A DNA stretch of 64,000 nucleotides, from assembly GCA_964017125.1 (NCBI GenBank), contig OZ024907.1, positions 23,619,250 to 23,683,249 on the forward strand. Reading direction: 5' to 3'. Position 1 is the first letter of the stretch. Each line of letters opens with the position of its first letter. Below are positions 35,314 to 46,909 of this stretch, piece by piece. The notes under the pieces are model-generated. The model had not been told where the DNA came from and did not search any database. It worked only from the letters and a program-made list of their open reading frames with translations. This DNA comes from Flabesymbios commensalis. Its lineage: Eukaryota; Annelida; Polychaeta; Terebellida; Flabelligeridae. Both the position numbers and the translations under genes were made by a program.

Positions 35314-35802
35314 GACAAGCAAGCAAGCAAGCAAGCCAACAAGCCAGCCAGCAAGCCAGCCTGCAAGCCAGCCAGCAAGCCAGCCAGCCAGGAAGCCAGC
35401 CAGCCAGCCAGCCAGCCACAAGCAAGCAAGCTAGCAAGCATGCCAGCAAGACAGCCAGCAAGCAAGCCAGAAAGCAAGCCAGACAGCAAGCAAGCAAGCC
35501 AGCCAGCCAGCCAGCCAGCAAGCAAGCTAGCAAGCATGCCAGCAAGACAGCCAGCAAACAAGCCAGAAAGCACGCCAGCCAGCAAGCAAGCCAGCCAGAA
35601 AGCAAGCCAGCCAGCCAGCCAGCCAGCAAGCCAACAAGACAGCAAGCCAGCCAACAAGCTTGCAAACCAGCCAGCAAGCAAGCCAGCCAGCCAGCAAGCA
35701 AGCCAGCAACCAAGCAAGCAAGCCAGCCAGCGAGCCAGCAAGCCAGCCAGCCTACAAGCCAGCAAGCAAGCAAGCCAGCAAGCAAGCAAGCAACAGTTCA
35801 AG
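35314..35802. repeat. (CCAG/CAAG)n interspersed tetranucleotide repeat
   Basis: 490 bp of mixed CCAG and CAAG units, with a ~110-bp higher-order repeat (CTAGCAAGCATGCCAGCAAG at 35430 and 35527). It is open in several frames: Ala/Ser/Lys/Gln-rich on plus, Leu/Ala/Trp-rich on minus. Those frames are repeat artefacts unless the plus frame joins the ORF that follows. Confidence 0.93.
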
Positions 35803-36311
35803 AGTATGAGCAAATGGTTAGTCACATCAAAGAGCTTGATGATCAGCCAGCTCCTCACTCAAAAAATGTACACAGTGTGTTTACTACTGGGATAGGAAAG
35901 GTTTACATCAGAGAAACGTCGTGCTTCTGTTCCAACTGTTGGGTAAACCGCGACTTCAATCCAGAAACATCATGCGACTGGTGGCCGTTCGGAAAAGTGA
36001 CAAAGGCTTCAGTTCATGAATTCAGGAACACAGAAATGAGTGCGAGTCCCCAGTCAGATCATAATCCAATATCTAGCCAAGAATCACGTGGAAAAAGATC
36101 AGTGCACATTTCTAAGGCAGCAACACCACCCAGCTTACCTGACTCTGAACAGTTAGACAAGCAAAATCCTGGTAAACCAGCTGCAGCAGCAAATGTGGAA
36201 TACACGAATGGGAGCTTTGTAAACGCTCTTTTTGAAGGCAAACACTATGTCGGACAAATAGTCGATATTGATGATACAAAGAAAGATCAACCACTGCTGA
36301 TAAACTTATGA
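35790..36311 (+). pseudogene. C-terminal part of a transposase-like protein
   Basis: The ATG-headed frame starts at 35814, but the open reading continues upstream into the CCAG/CAAG repeat (EYEQMVSHIKELDD). Visible blocks are VHSVFTTGIGKVYIRETSCF with a Cys cluster (CFCSNCW, then CDWWPFG), a Ser/Pro-rich linker, and ALFEGKHYVGQIVDIDD, a small beta-rich domain that in other invertebrate proteins ends in FKWP and IPP motifs. The order 'hhSC-x-C-x(2)-C, linker, FV-x(n)-Y-x-G-x-h' matches, from memory, the C-terminus of transposase-like proteins found in cnidarians, echinoderms and fish. The catalytic part is absent and similar coding continues past the stop, so the gene is broken. Confidence 0.5.
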
Positions 36312-37699
36312 CCAAGACACAGGGCCACAAGGTGGCACAATTTAAATGGCCATCTTCAAAGATCAAAGATTTAATTTCGATGAATCCTAATGAAATTGTG
36401 CTCTGTATCCCGCCTCTGAATTGCTGGGAAGAGTGGTATATACACCCTTTCGAATAATGTGCACCTGCCTTCAAATCTGATATTTGGCTAAAACATAAAG
36501 TTGTACATGATTTATGAATATGGACATAATTATGCTAATGAACCGACTACGTAATTTGCAGAGGCAAAATGTTGAATCCGTTATAATGGACACTTGTATG
36601 TGCATGAGGATGTGGACTCGTTACAATTAATAGATTACATCATATTTTGTTCCCTTGACAAATTTACAATGAGCACAATACACCCACTGTGATTGGACAT
36701 GTCATCTGAATGGTATTGATAAAGATGTAAGTACTTTTTTACAGATATATGATCTCCTGATGCCAAATAGTATAAGTTTACGATTCTTCACGTTCAATAA
36801 CTCAGAGTTCTATCAACACATACATGTGTTGTAAAATAGATTCACATGGGTTTTGTTTTTGAATCTAACTTAACTAGTATACCCGAACTTAGCTAGTTGA
36901 TCCGTTCTTCGGTACACACATTTCTTTTAAAAATAATGTGTTGAATCCGTTATTAAGTGTTTCCCAGTTAATAATTCTCATATATGACAACATGTGCCGT
37001 ATATGGATTAGATTCGTTACTTTCCATGTCCAATGATTCCAGCACATGCATGGAGGATTACAGAATTGTTGCTACAAACGAATAGTTATGATTTTATGAT
37101 TGTGTTATTACTTTATTGAAATAAAGTTCTTATATTTCCATAAATGTTTAGACTTTCGCTTTTGAATATATATCTAGAGACATTTTATTTTCAATATGTA
37201 CTCTTATATATCAAAAATATTTAATTTTCAGGGGTAATTTAGGGAACATGAATAATAATAATATCCCATTCATGAAAACGTCATTTGGTTTCTCCTGGAT
37301 TGTTGAATCCGTTATAATAAAGTGTTAAGTAAAGTGACTGTCATACTCAAAGAATACATGCCGGAAAGAGATTTCAAACAGGTATATAGCCTCAGAAGTG
37401 CTATAAAAACTACAGACACGTATTGTTGTTTGGTTGTTGTCAAAATACATTGACATAGCGATTGTGACAGCATGATAATATTTTTAGCCATGAATTTTGC
37501 ATATCATATTAAAATTCACTATCTTATTCAGATGGCAATTTAATTAAAACGATCCTCGCAATTGCACTGGATCATTTATTATTTTATTGGTCGAAATGAA
37601 TAAAATCATTTAGCAACTTTTGCAATCCTTGCATCAACTAAAAAGAAAACTGTGCATGGTAATCTGCACTCATGACCTTCATAACGGATTTAACAATAT

Positions 37700-38585
37700 G
37701 GCTGACAGGCAATTATGTAAACGCTTTTTTAAATAATTTTTTTCTTACGAAATAATTGTAAATGAATGGTAAGCTATTAATTATAAGAAGCCGTGGGTGT
37801 CTAGTTCCATATAAAAATAGTATTTTGTCAAACGAAGATGATATATTTCCAAGTTTTATGATAGCCGGATGTACATCTTAAGGAATGTTGATGGTGCCAA
37901 GGCAGATGAGCTATCTCTCATTGGGTTAACCCTCGTGAAATAAAGCTATTTTTATTATTATATTATTAAATTCGGACCATAGGCCTACATGGCTTGACGT
38001 ATAGGCCTATGTTATGCTTATAAAGCAAACACAACACTATGATCATGTCACCTGTATTTTCCCAGAATTAAACCAGCACCGTTTCAGTGGGTGGTATCTA
38101 CTAATGCACGTTAAACGTACTATATCTATGAAATGACAGACAAATAACTAAACTCACGATATATATGATAGACTAATATTTAATTAAATCATTGCAAGTA
38201 CTAATCACCAAAATTCGACAAAAAAATACAATTTAAATTTTGTTTCCTCTGTTGTGTTAAGTTACTATTATCAATGGGCCTATTGCTAAAATTTTATTGA
38301 ACTATACTTTTTATCATAAAATCATTTCGGTGGAGGGCCAGAAAATTTTAGATACAGCTATCACAAAAAAAGTTCCAAAATACCTACCTTTGTTTCTAAT
38401 GCTTGATAATCAACCGTTTAATTATTCCAGTTATAATTTTGTTCTAATTATTTACATTACCATGGTTACCGCTATATCATATTCATTTCCATGATTATGT
38501 CAAAATATCTACATTTAAAGGACAATTTGCATAAGCTGTAAGTCATCCATAATTTACGCATGCACACACAACACGTGATAAACGT
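37700..38585. other. No recognised gene; possible LINE tail at 37880-37960
   Basis: TTGGGTTAACCCTCGTGAAA followed by TAAAGC and (TTA)n near 37920-37960 looks like the 3' end of an L2/CR1-type LINE. Nothing else could be supported. Confidence 0.4.
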
Positions 38586-39409
38586 TATTTGCTGCCAGGG
38601 ATGGGGTCAAATACACAAGGTCAAATACAAATACGAGATCCTAAAAAATATCAAATACAAATACAAATATGTGAACTTGAAAATATTCAAATACAAATAC
38701 ACTTGTTCAAATACAAATACAATACATTAATTTAACGTCTTGTGTTTTCTGGGGTGTATGACATCCCTCACATAGCTTAGTGAGTTCAACGTGCAGACAA
38801 TTTCAGTCCCACATATTATAATAACGTCATTATATACCTAACATTCCTTATCAGATCAATAAAGTCTATTTGGCATCGTGATATACTGTCAATCGGATAT
38901 ATATAGTCTATTAAAATTGTAAGTAGGTAGTGTGAAGTTAGCGTATATTAATTAAAAATACCTGTTTTCCTGTTGTAATTTGCAGAATGAGTCTCTGAGC
39001 TGTGCAATATGTCACTGACTCCCTTACCCTTCATTCATCGTCATCAAATCGAGCAGACCACCTAGAGGAGCGCGCAGCGCGAGGGCTGACGCGAGATTAT
39101 GCACTAGTTCTGGTATAAACCTTATAGTGCCTCTCTCTTTTCACCTGGTGAGGTAGGTGATTGTACAAGCAATGGCAAGAAGAAGTCCAGGAGACAAGGA
39201 ACCAGGGAAGAGGCGACCAGCCACCAGAGTAAGGGCAAGGACTGACCCTTTGAAATGTGCTCTGCTTTCTGAGCAGTGTGTTTGAAACCACCATCATGAA
39301 CCGTCATCGTTAGCCAACCATCCGTGTCCGCCGTGCCATCACCCAAGCTAGCAATGTAATGATAGAGAGCTCATTGCTTAAGACCAGAATCCGTCTCCTT
39401 CAGTGCTAT

Positions 39410-39670
39410 GATTGAAAGCCCACTGCCTTATGTGTCTCACAAAACGGCTCCTTTCAGAGCCCCTGCTCTCTGTGGGAACAGGAGTTCAGGAGTTCAACCG
39501 ATATCCGTCAACGTCAACCGTCAACCGTGTTCTTGTCTCATGCAGTGGAGTGATAGGGAACTCCCTGCTTTTGGTATGTCACACAGAACGGCGCCCTCAG
39601 AGCCCCTGTTCTATGTGGGAACAGGAGCTCAACCGTTATCCGTCAATCGTCAACCGTCAACCGTGTTTAA
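39410..39670. repeat. Two-copy ~150-bp tandem repeat
   Basis: AGAGCCCCTG(C/T)TCT followed by GTGGGAACAGGAG and CGTCAACCGTCAACCGTGTT occurs at 39457-39535 and again at 39599-39668. Confidence 0.8.
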
Positions 39671-40080
39671 GCGTCAGCCTGGATTTCAGCCAGCAATTGA
39701 TCCAGAATTGTATTAGAGCCTGATCGTTTTTGAACGATCTCATGATTCAACACCAGATCCTTGAAACACTGTGTGTTTTCAAGTGATCTAAATGTTTTAA
39801 CCGCCATTGCTGTCATCCTAGTTTTGATCATAGGGACGTTAGTGAGGTCATGCAGATCTATTGTTCTCATTCTGTCCAGGTAGGTTACCCCAAGTGCTAG
39901 TCTCAGGCACTTGTTTTGAAAGATCTGCATTTCCTTCACTTGTGATTCCCTTAAAGCTCCAGTTATCAGCGAACCATATTCAAGGACAGGGCGTATAAAG
40001 CACTTGTAGGCTTTTAAGATGGTATATGGGAGCAGACCACTGTGACAACACCCTGTTATGTAATCACCCGTCAAGCACAA
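39667..40080 (-). mobile_element. Jockey-like LINE reverse-transcriptase C-terminus
   Basis: A 137-codon frame. AYKCFIRPVLEYGSLITGAL is the thumb block, then EMQIFQNKCLRLALGVTYLD and LHDLTNVPMIKTRMTAMAVK form the C-terminal region of Jockey-clade ORF2. The catalytic palm is missing upstream. It lies inside the hAT-like element. Confidence 0.85.
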
Positions 40081-41064
40081 GGCATGGGCATCTTGTTTTG
40101 TTTTAATTCTGGGCCAGTGTTATAGACCGTAGACCATCAATAACGTAATATTTGGTCAGTGCCTCTTACTAGGCAAGTGCAGTGATCACTATTCGGGACG
40201 ACACGTTATGGCCCTCCCGAATAACAAAATATGTTGTGCCAATGCTGGTTTAAAGCTGGACGCGCTTCACTGCACTGCAGGAGATGTCACTGGGCCTTGT
40301 CGCCAATCAGCAGGTGTTATAAGAAGCCGAGATTACCTCCATTGACTTTTTAAGTGCGGAAGGCTGATATCTTTACAATTAATTATAACAAAATAAATAC
40401 CTGTTGACATTGATAAATCGTACAGAATTTTTGTTTAATTAAGGTGGTATGTAGCCACACGCTAAAAAATCCTTATTACTTTATTTCCACGAAGAATAAA
40501 CATAGATTAGCAAATAAAAACCGCTACATAAATAGACCGGACTGACATAAAATAATTAAATACATGCAAAACAATTATTCAACAGGTGTAGTGAAAGTCA
40601 TAAATGATAACTCATTTGTTATTAAAAAATATGACATTATCACATTTTTTATAGAATTATTTGTATATGTTTCACAGTGTATGCGCTTTGAGTTATTTAA
40701 TAGCTTCACAGTTTTATTATGAATATAATTTCAACTCATGAGATATGTTTTGTCATGTAGAAAACCAAGGATATACCAAATAACTTAACAGCGAGAGGAG
40801 GGTTAATTTACTGAGATTACTGGTGTGCTCGGTGAAGTGACCACACGGTTCACACCCTACAAATAACATTTTACACGCTACGTCATTACTAAATTCACAT
40901 GCATTAGTAGTACCGGTATTTTGAATTCCTTTATGACAAATTATAGCAAGTAATAAGATTTGATTAATATTTTTTAATTCGAGTTCAACAAGCTTTTATA
41001 AAAAGCAGCATATGACATCTCTTAGGAACTAGAAAGTAGCGAGGGGATTAGACAATAATCTCAG

Positions 41065-41457
41065 GTGACGTATGACGCATTGAAGGCTACGGCCCCAAAA
41101 ACGGTGATAATTAATTCAGTTCATTGGAGCTATCACTTGCATTGCTGCTTAACTATAATCCCTGCTGAATGTAAAGTGATCTCCGGTGAAAGAATTGGTA
41201 CTGACATTCCCTCGCGTTTCCTGCGGCGTCTACAAAAGGCTGCAGGTTTTGGCACAAAAGCTGTGGTGGGGAAAGCAGTAATTTGTCAAGCGTTCATCCG
41301 GCAGATGCCCGCTTCAATCAGAGCTCATTTGGCGACTCAACCCGACAGTGCCACCCTCGAAAGTTTGGCCGTTTTGGCCGACCGGGCACTGGCAGCCGAA
41401 GAGGACGTCGAAGAGAGTAAGCCGGGGGTCACAGTATCACCCATTTTAAATCATTAA
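41065..41457 (+). mobile_element. Gag-like fragment of an LTR retrotransposon (fossil)
   Basis: The second half of this frame has the capsid C-terminal pattern of Ty3/gypsy-type gag (a FIRQMP-x-x-IRAHL block, then LESLAVLADRAL). No pol genes or LTRs were found around it. An isolated, broken fragment inside the hAT-like element; age unknown. Confidence 0.55.
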
Positions 41458-41694
41458 TTAACTTTTTGCAAATGGAGGTTCGATTAAAAAAAATATACCT
41501 TTATTAAATGAATAATTTATTAAGCCTGCCAATAATATATTGTGTATACGTATTATTAAACATAATGTTGGTACGCTTAGCTAATACCTAATAATCATTT
41601 TGGATTCAAACATGTCGGTGATAGGAACCGTTTTTTTCTAATTTCTAGTACTGTGTCTGTATAACAATATCGCAGTCCGTTGCCACCGCCGAAC

Positions 41695-41790
41695 TAGCAC
41701 TCAATGCTACACCAACGCTGACTCAAAGTTGGCCATGTACCTTCTGCGCTGACCCAACATTAAACCAACGTTAGAGGAAGGTCAGCACCT
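41695..41790. mobile_element. Degenerate palindromic MITE, GTTGGCC family
   Basis: CAATGCTACACCAACGCTGA and CTGACCCAACATTAAACCAA face each other. A decayed copy within the hAT-like element. Confidence 0.45.
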
Positions 41791-43242
41791 GTCGCGCGTA
41801 GCCTTTAGCTGTTGCCTGTTGCCGTAATTGGCATTGTGATAACGATGGATGAGGGGAGTCGTTGATTTCACGGCTTAGTAAGCACCATTGAAATGTAATA
41901 TTTAACTGCTATGCCTAGTTACGAGATAAAAAATAAAAATAAACAAATATACAAATATTATTTATTTATCTATATTATTATTTTTAATTCTAGTAGATTG
42001 TAATTAGTTAGATTGTTTTTTGTCAACTTGAATTGTAATAATGACAGGGCCTAGCGTACAGAAGGATTATTACCTGTGTGGCGTGATTACACCTTTGCGA
42101 TCCCAAAAGACCTATTGTTATGCAAAATAATATAGTAAGACAAAGTATAACAACTACATCACCAATTCCTGTATTAGTTTCACCTATTTAACGGAATAAT
42201 TAAAGGATATATTTTTACGCGAGGAAGTATACATTTATATCCAGTTAAGAGATAGTAACTTACATAGGGTTATAAACATTGTTTTTATTATCAGAATCAG
42301 TATATTTGGGCTGATGAGACGAAAGGGTAGTTATGACACAGTCCTACCAAGCAACACGTTATCGCTGTATAAACATGATATAAAACGACAAACATTTGTT
42401 GAATGCAGTTTCAATGCCTCTGGAGGTGGACAAGAAGTGAATTAGCAATTAAACTTCGTTTTTATCTTTGAAAATTAAACCCCTGACGTATCCCACTTGT
42501 TAGCCGCTCACGCCTCACTGATTTGGGAACACATGCTCAACACAGACGTAGGCCTACCTAGAGGATCATCTAATTAACACCCTTTGAGGCTAACATTATT
42601 GATTATAATGCTATGATAAAACAAACTATAGATATGCAAATATTGCATGCCGTAAATGTCAAACATTTACATACAAGCTTGTGACATGGTACTGAAGATA
42701 AACGCTACAGTATTAAACATAATATTGACTTTTTTATGCCCAGTAAATTCGCATGGTCAACTTTGTGAAAAAAATGTATCTGAATTATATTTGATCAAAT
42801 ACATCAAATACAGGGATCAAATACAAATACAGGCCTCTTCAAAAAGTCAAATACAAATACGCTAAATTCAAATACAAATACGTATTTGACCCCATCCCTG
42901 TTTGCTGCTATGTAATATAACGTGACCTAATTGTGATGTCATAATTATTAGCACAATGTAATAGCGTAGCGTCATATATCGTCATTTATATAAAATCACG
43001 CCATTACAATAAGTAGACTTTATATCATAACTAGTAAAGTATTTGTCGTATAAAGTCGAGTAATATATGCAATTCGACATTTATGTGGCCAAGGATTACG
43101 TTACAGCCATAAAACATTCAAAAATTCATGTTTTCTTGAAATTTCGCGGTGATCTATTTATAAAGATCTCACAAGTCATATAATATATGGGTTTGAGCAG
43201 AAATGCACAATTGTAATATTTATTTATGGTTTGACGCTACTG

Positions 43243-43440
43243 AGGGCGGGGATCCTGGTACAGTGGTTAAAGTTGCTTGCTTGGAAAGTCGGTGATCGCG
43301 GGTTCTAACCCCACTCTGGCCTTTGAGAAAACAAAACGTTTCTTCCCCCTCACTCGTAAAGATTCAATAGTGTGGGGAGCCTCTGTGTGCACATATAGGC
43401 TATTGAAGCCTAAAATCAAAACCTAAATTAAAAAAAAACA
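43243..43440 (+). mobile_element. tRNA-derived SINE, short relative of the two-headed SINE
   Basis: A-box-like GGTACAGTGGTTAAAG and B-box GCGGGTTCTAACCCC, then GTTTCTTCCCCCTCACTCGT and TGTGGGGAGCCTCTGTGTGC, which joins straight to CACATATAGGCTA. The second tRNA head of the longer form is absent. Ends in an A-rich tail. Confidence 0.8.
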
Positions 43441-43449
43441 GACTGACAA

Positions 43450-43720
43450 TATTTAATGCAATACAGCTAACAGAACACTAGGAGCCTTGAAAAAGGCCGC
43501 ACCCTTTTTACCCATTAAGACCCGGGCTTTAATGTTCACCACTATGGGACTTACTCACCTCTTAATACTACATGTATATGGGGAACAGTCAGTGACACTA
43601 ACATAGGTAAACTGCAGAAAATTCAAAACCGTGGCATGCGTATCTTGCATGTCACCCCAGAACACATATCGCATACATGCTTTCGAACTCAAAATTATTG
43701 AGTATCAAACATATAATTAT
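43450..43720 (+). mobile_element. LINE C-terminal fragment
   Basis: Plus-strand frames give LKKAAPFLPIKTRALMF, then TTMGLTHLLILHVYGEQS, followed in a shifted frame by IGKLQKIQNRGMRILHVTPE. This is the thumb region of a CR1/Jockey-type reverse transcriptase. Frameshifted and short. Confidence 0.65.
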
Positions 43721-43729
43721 GTTCTTGAC

Positions 43730-44325
43730 ACGTGTCCTGGTATTCTAAATGATATCCAAATTGTTTATATATTTATTATTATTTGTTAATCTGATATGTA
43801 GTGTGTTATATGGGTACCACGAAAACAGCAATTTATTATTCACATTGTAAAAAGCCGAATGGTTTACCTAATAAATATTATTCTTATTTCAGGCCAGTAG
43901 ACATTTTGGTCTTAACTCTACCCCTGCACTTGTTGTCATAAAATAGTTGTGTGTAAAATAGTTGTCCTAAATAAGGTTGATATAAACGTGGCTTGAATGA
44001 AACAATCATCCAGAATGCACTCATTATTTGAGTTCTAAAAATAAAGATTCAAATGTCTTATGATTAAAGAAATGCTGGCAGCAGGTTTATAGATATTCAA
44101 TAATACTGCTTGACAACAATTATCATAATCAGTGATTAATGCTTGTGGTACAGGACAGCTTATTTATAGTTCTGTGTGACAAAGTAAGAAAAGATGACGA
44201 TGACACTTACGTATGGTATTTGTTGATAAATTACATCCTAAAATGTCGGCGACGTAAATAGGCCTCTAATCATTGTTTAAAATTAAGAATCATTTAAAAC
44301 AAGAGCACACTCGACAATAGACTAC
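43730..44325. other. No recognised feature
   Basis: AT-rich sequence without supported features. Confidence 0.45.
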
Positions 44326-44329
44326 CGCC

Positions 44330-44965
44330 ATTATAGAAATTGTCGGTCGGCCATTTTGAATTAAATAAAGTTTTTTTTTTATGGTGTATCCCTACCTGAA
44401 ACTGCACATTTTGTTTAATAGTAATGGGCTAGCTATCTGGTCCGGTTTTCCAGATATTACCCATATTAAAAAATAATGAGCTATTTTGGCCTCCATAACC
44501 TGGTTATCGTCTGAAGCTTGCCCAATTTCAAACTCATCCAAGATATCAGTGAAATGAATATATGGTATACATTTTCTAACGATACATAAATAAAATTTTG
44601 AGTGAATCTCGTTAGTGAGAAAATTTGTCGATCGGAAGTGGCCGCAGGTCGGCCATTTTGAATTTGATCAAGTTGAAATTTGTCATGGTATATCCCTACC
44701 TGAAACAGCACATTTTGTTCTATAGTAATGGTCTAGCTATCTGGTCCGGTTTTCCAGATATTACATGTACGCATACTAAAAAAATAATGGCCCATAATCA
44801 GCCATTTTGGCAGCCATGACCTAGTTTCTGTCCGAATCTTGCCCAGTTTCGAGCTCATTCGAGCTACATTGTATTAGTGAAATGGAGATATGGTATAAAT
44901 TTTGAAGCGAAACATAAAAAAATGTCAAGTGAATAGCGTTAACAAGAAAATGTATTGATCTGAAA
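44330..44965. repeat. Two-copy tandem repeat, ~310 bp
   Basis: GGTCGGCCATTTTGAATT, ATCCCTACCTGAAACTGCAC and CTAGCTATCTGGTCCGGTTT occur at 44345-44450 and again at 44650-44760. The second unit uses CTGAAACAGCAC. A GACAGACGGACAG tail follows at 45100. Confidence 0.88.
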
Positions 44966-44969
44966 AAAG

Positions 44970-46050
44970 TCAAGGTCATAGGGGTCACAGGAAGATCAAA
45001 TGTGAAATTAGTCAAGCTTTAAGCATGAATAACCTGTATGTGAAGTTTAATGTGCATTCCAGTTATGTGACACAAGTTATAGTGCTAAAAGTGGCGGACA
45101 GACGGACAGAGACATACGGACGGACGCACCTGGTGACAACAATCAGCATCTGCCCAAATTTTGGCTGAGGCCTAAAAATGAGGGTGAATGAGAGTAATAT
45201 CTTCATAAAAAGAAGTTTTTTGTGCAAAATAGAGAAAAAGACTGTCATCACCTTCCGCGCGGTCAACACCTCTAAAGAACTATTAAAACTGTTAAAAGTT
45301 ATTAAACATCCATATAACCACAATATCTTTATTAAATACAAATTACATAAAAGTAAATAGTCACAGCTGAGTCACAGAAATACAGAACAAAATTGTGAAA
45401 AATATGGCAACCATATCATATACAAACACACTAAAACCATATCCCCTGCTACTTCATAGGTTGGAGAGAAAAATATTATTATTCGATACTTAAAAAAATT
45501 TATGCAGTGAGATTCAACAATGATAATACATATCATAACTGGTTAAATGTGTAAATGCAATAAGGGGGGAAATCGAGCGATAATCATAAAATAAATCTCG
45601 ATACGGATTCAAAATGATCAGATCTCGGATGTAGTTAGCAAAAGCAGAACACACACAAAACTTCCAAGTAACTTGGTCTGTATTCTCGTACAAGTTCCAA
45701 TATATTGTAGGCTTCAGATTCCGAAGCCTACGATATTTTGTAGCTTGTTCGAGAATACTGGCTCTAAAATTAAACATTAAATCATAGAGTGGTTGATCTA
45801 TGATTAAATATCTGAAAATTGAAATAAACAGTGCTCATACACCAAGCGAAGTATGAAATTTAAGGCTTCTTCAAGGCTTTTAAAATTTTTAATGCAACTG
45901 AAAAAAAAAATACTATGTGTAAAATTAGACCATACACAGGCCTTGGAATTTGACATACATTGGGCTGCCATACATTTTAATTCAGTCAGGAATTTGACTA
46001 CATACATTACACCAGAACATTATGTAGAGAACCTGTGAGGGAATCTGCCT
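44970..46050. other. No recognised gene
   Basis: Includes GGACAGACGGACAGAGACAT at 45094-45130, common at LINE or tandem-repeat edges, and the inverted pair GGCTTCAGATTCCGAAGCC at 45710. Open frames lack motifs. Confidence 0.45.
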
Positions 46051-46054
46051 GTAT

Positions 46055-46500
46055 ACTAGGCCACTATTTTTTTCTCTGTTTTAGATGAACACGCACATTA
46101 GATTTAGGCTGCGCATTACAAAAAAATAAAACATGTGTTTTTTTCTGCAGAGAGCATGCATCAGATTGTTGCTGATTTAGAAAAAAACAGTAATTTTGGT
46201 AGATAAAAAGCAATCTGAAAAAAATAAATTTATTTTAAAAGCTGAACTAACATTTTTCCAGTGATGTTTTTTCACTTGCTTTTTTTGTTGCCTTCATTAA
46301 CTTTTTTTAAAATAGGTCAAAAGTTTTTTTATTTGGTCGCCCTCATTAACTTTTCTAAAAATTCGTCAAATGTTTTTTTTTATTTGGTAGCCCTCAAAAA
46401 TAGGTTCAAAGGTTTTTTTCTTTAATTTTCTTTCGCCCTCCCTCATTAGAGTTTGGATTTTTTCAGATCAAAAACAGAGAAATAAAACATAGTGGCCTTA
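46055..46500. mobile_element. MITE with AGGCCACTAT ends and inner tandem repeat
   Basis: Left TAGGCCACTATTTTTTTCTC and right AAATAAAACATAGTGGCCTT are inverted, with TCTGTTTTAGAT and ATCAAAAACAGA continuing the arms. Three ~60-bp units (CCTCATTAACTTTT, TTTTTTATTTGGT) lie at 46262-46440. Confidence 0.75.
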
Positions 46501-46818
46501 TGTACAAGCTGCCAGCCAACACTATCACTTCCATGCTGGTGACACTTCCTCCATTTAAAATTCCAAGCTTTTCAGGACCAAGAAGATCTATAATTGTATT
46601 TTCAATGCTTTCAAGGCCTTGAAAACAATTAAGTGCTTAAAAATCAAATGCTTTTCAAGGCAGCATACGAACCCTAAAACAAATAATGTAACATTTTACA
46701 CCTTGATTGATCAGTATATTTTGAAATAATTTTACATTCCAGTAAATGACATCTGTTAAAGTGGTGTAATTAGACCATCATGAATACATGTATCTAATCA
46801 AGTTTAGTATGATACATC

Positions 46819-46906
46819 TTACAGCGCGGGGATCGACTCTAGTTGTAGAATCTGACGTCTGTAGACATCAGATTCTGACGACTAAAGTCAATCCCCGCAC
46901 TGTAAG
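46819..46906. repeat. Palindrome TTACAGCGCGGGGATCGACT
   Basis: The left arm matches AGTCAATCCCCGCACTGTAA at the right, and the centre is CTGACGTCTGTAGACATCAG. Related to the hairpin at 11464-11530. Confidence 0.82.
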
Positions 46907-46909
46907 TGC

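Larger units (their letters stand above)
34339..37694. mobile_element. Probable DNA transposon with ~10 copies of GTTRAATCCGTTATG
   Basis: The 15-bp motif GTTRAATCCGTTATG (last base A or T in some copies) stands in plus orientation at 34339, 34545, 34736, 34903, 36571, 36940 and 37302, and in minus orientation at 35236, 35257 and 37680. Decayed copies lie near 34918, 36607 and 37007. The outermost pair is inverted and shares the GTTAAATCC variant. Between them are a CCAG/CAAG repeat and a transposase-like ORF. Clusters of short motifs inside both ends are known as transposase-binding sites in several DNA transposon groups. The true ends were not found. Confidence 0.5.
38596..42900. mobile_element. 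4.3 kb hAT-like element with 8-bp target duplication
   Basis: Left end CAGGGATGGGGTCAAATAC, right end GTATTTGACCCCATCCCTG: a perfect 19-bp inversion. TTTGCTGC flanks both ends (38588-38595 and 42901-42908), the 8-bp duplication expected of the hAT superfamily, whose ends typically start CAG. Both ends carry subterminal TCAAATACAAATAC repeats (38605-38730, 42790-42890). No hAT transposase can be recognised. The interior holds a Jockey LINE fragment, a tandem duplication and an LTR gag fossil, so it is a non-autonomous copy carrying foreign sequence. Confidence 0.9.

Noticed and set aside
35214-35858. Minus-strand Leu/Ala/Trp/Gly-rich frames that look like a membrane protein
   Set aside because: They are translations of the CCAG/CAAG repeat on the opposite strand; several frames stay open at once.
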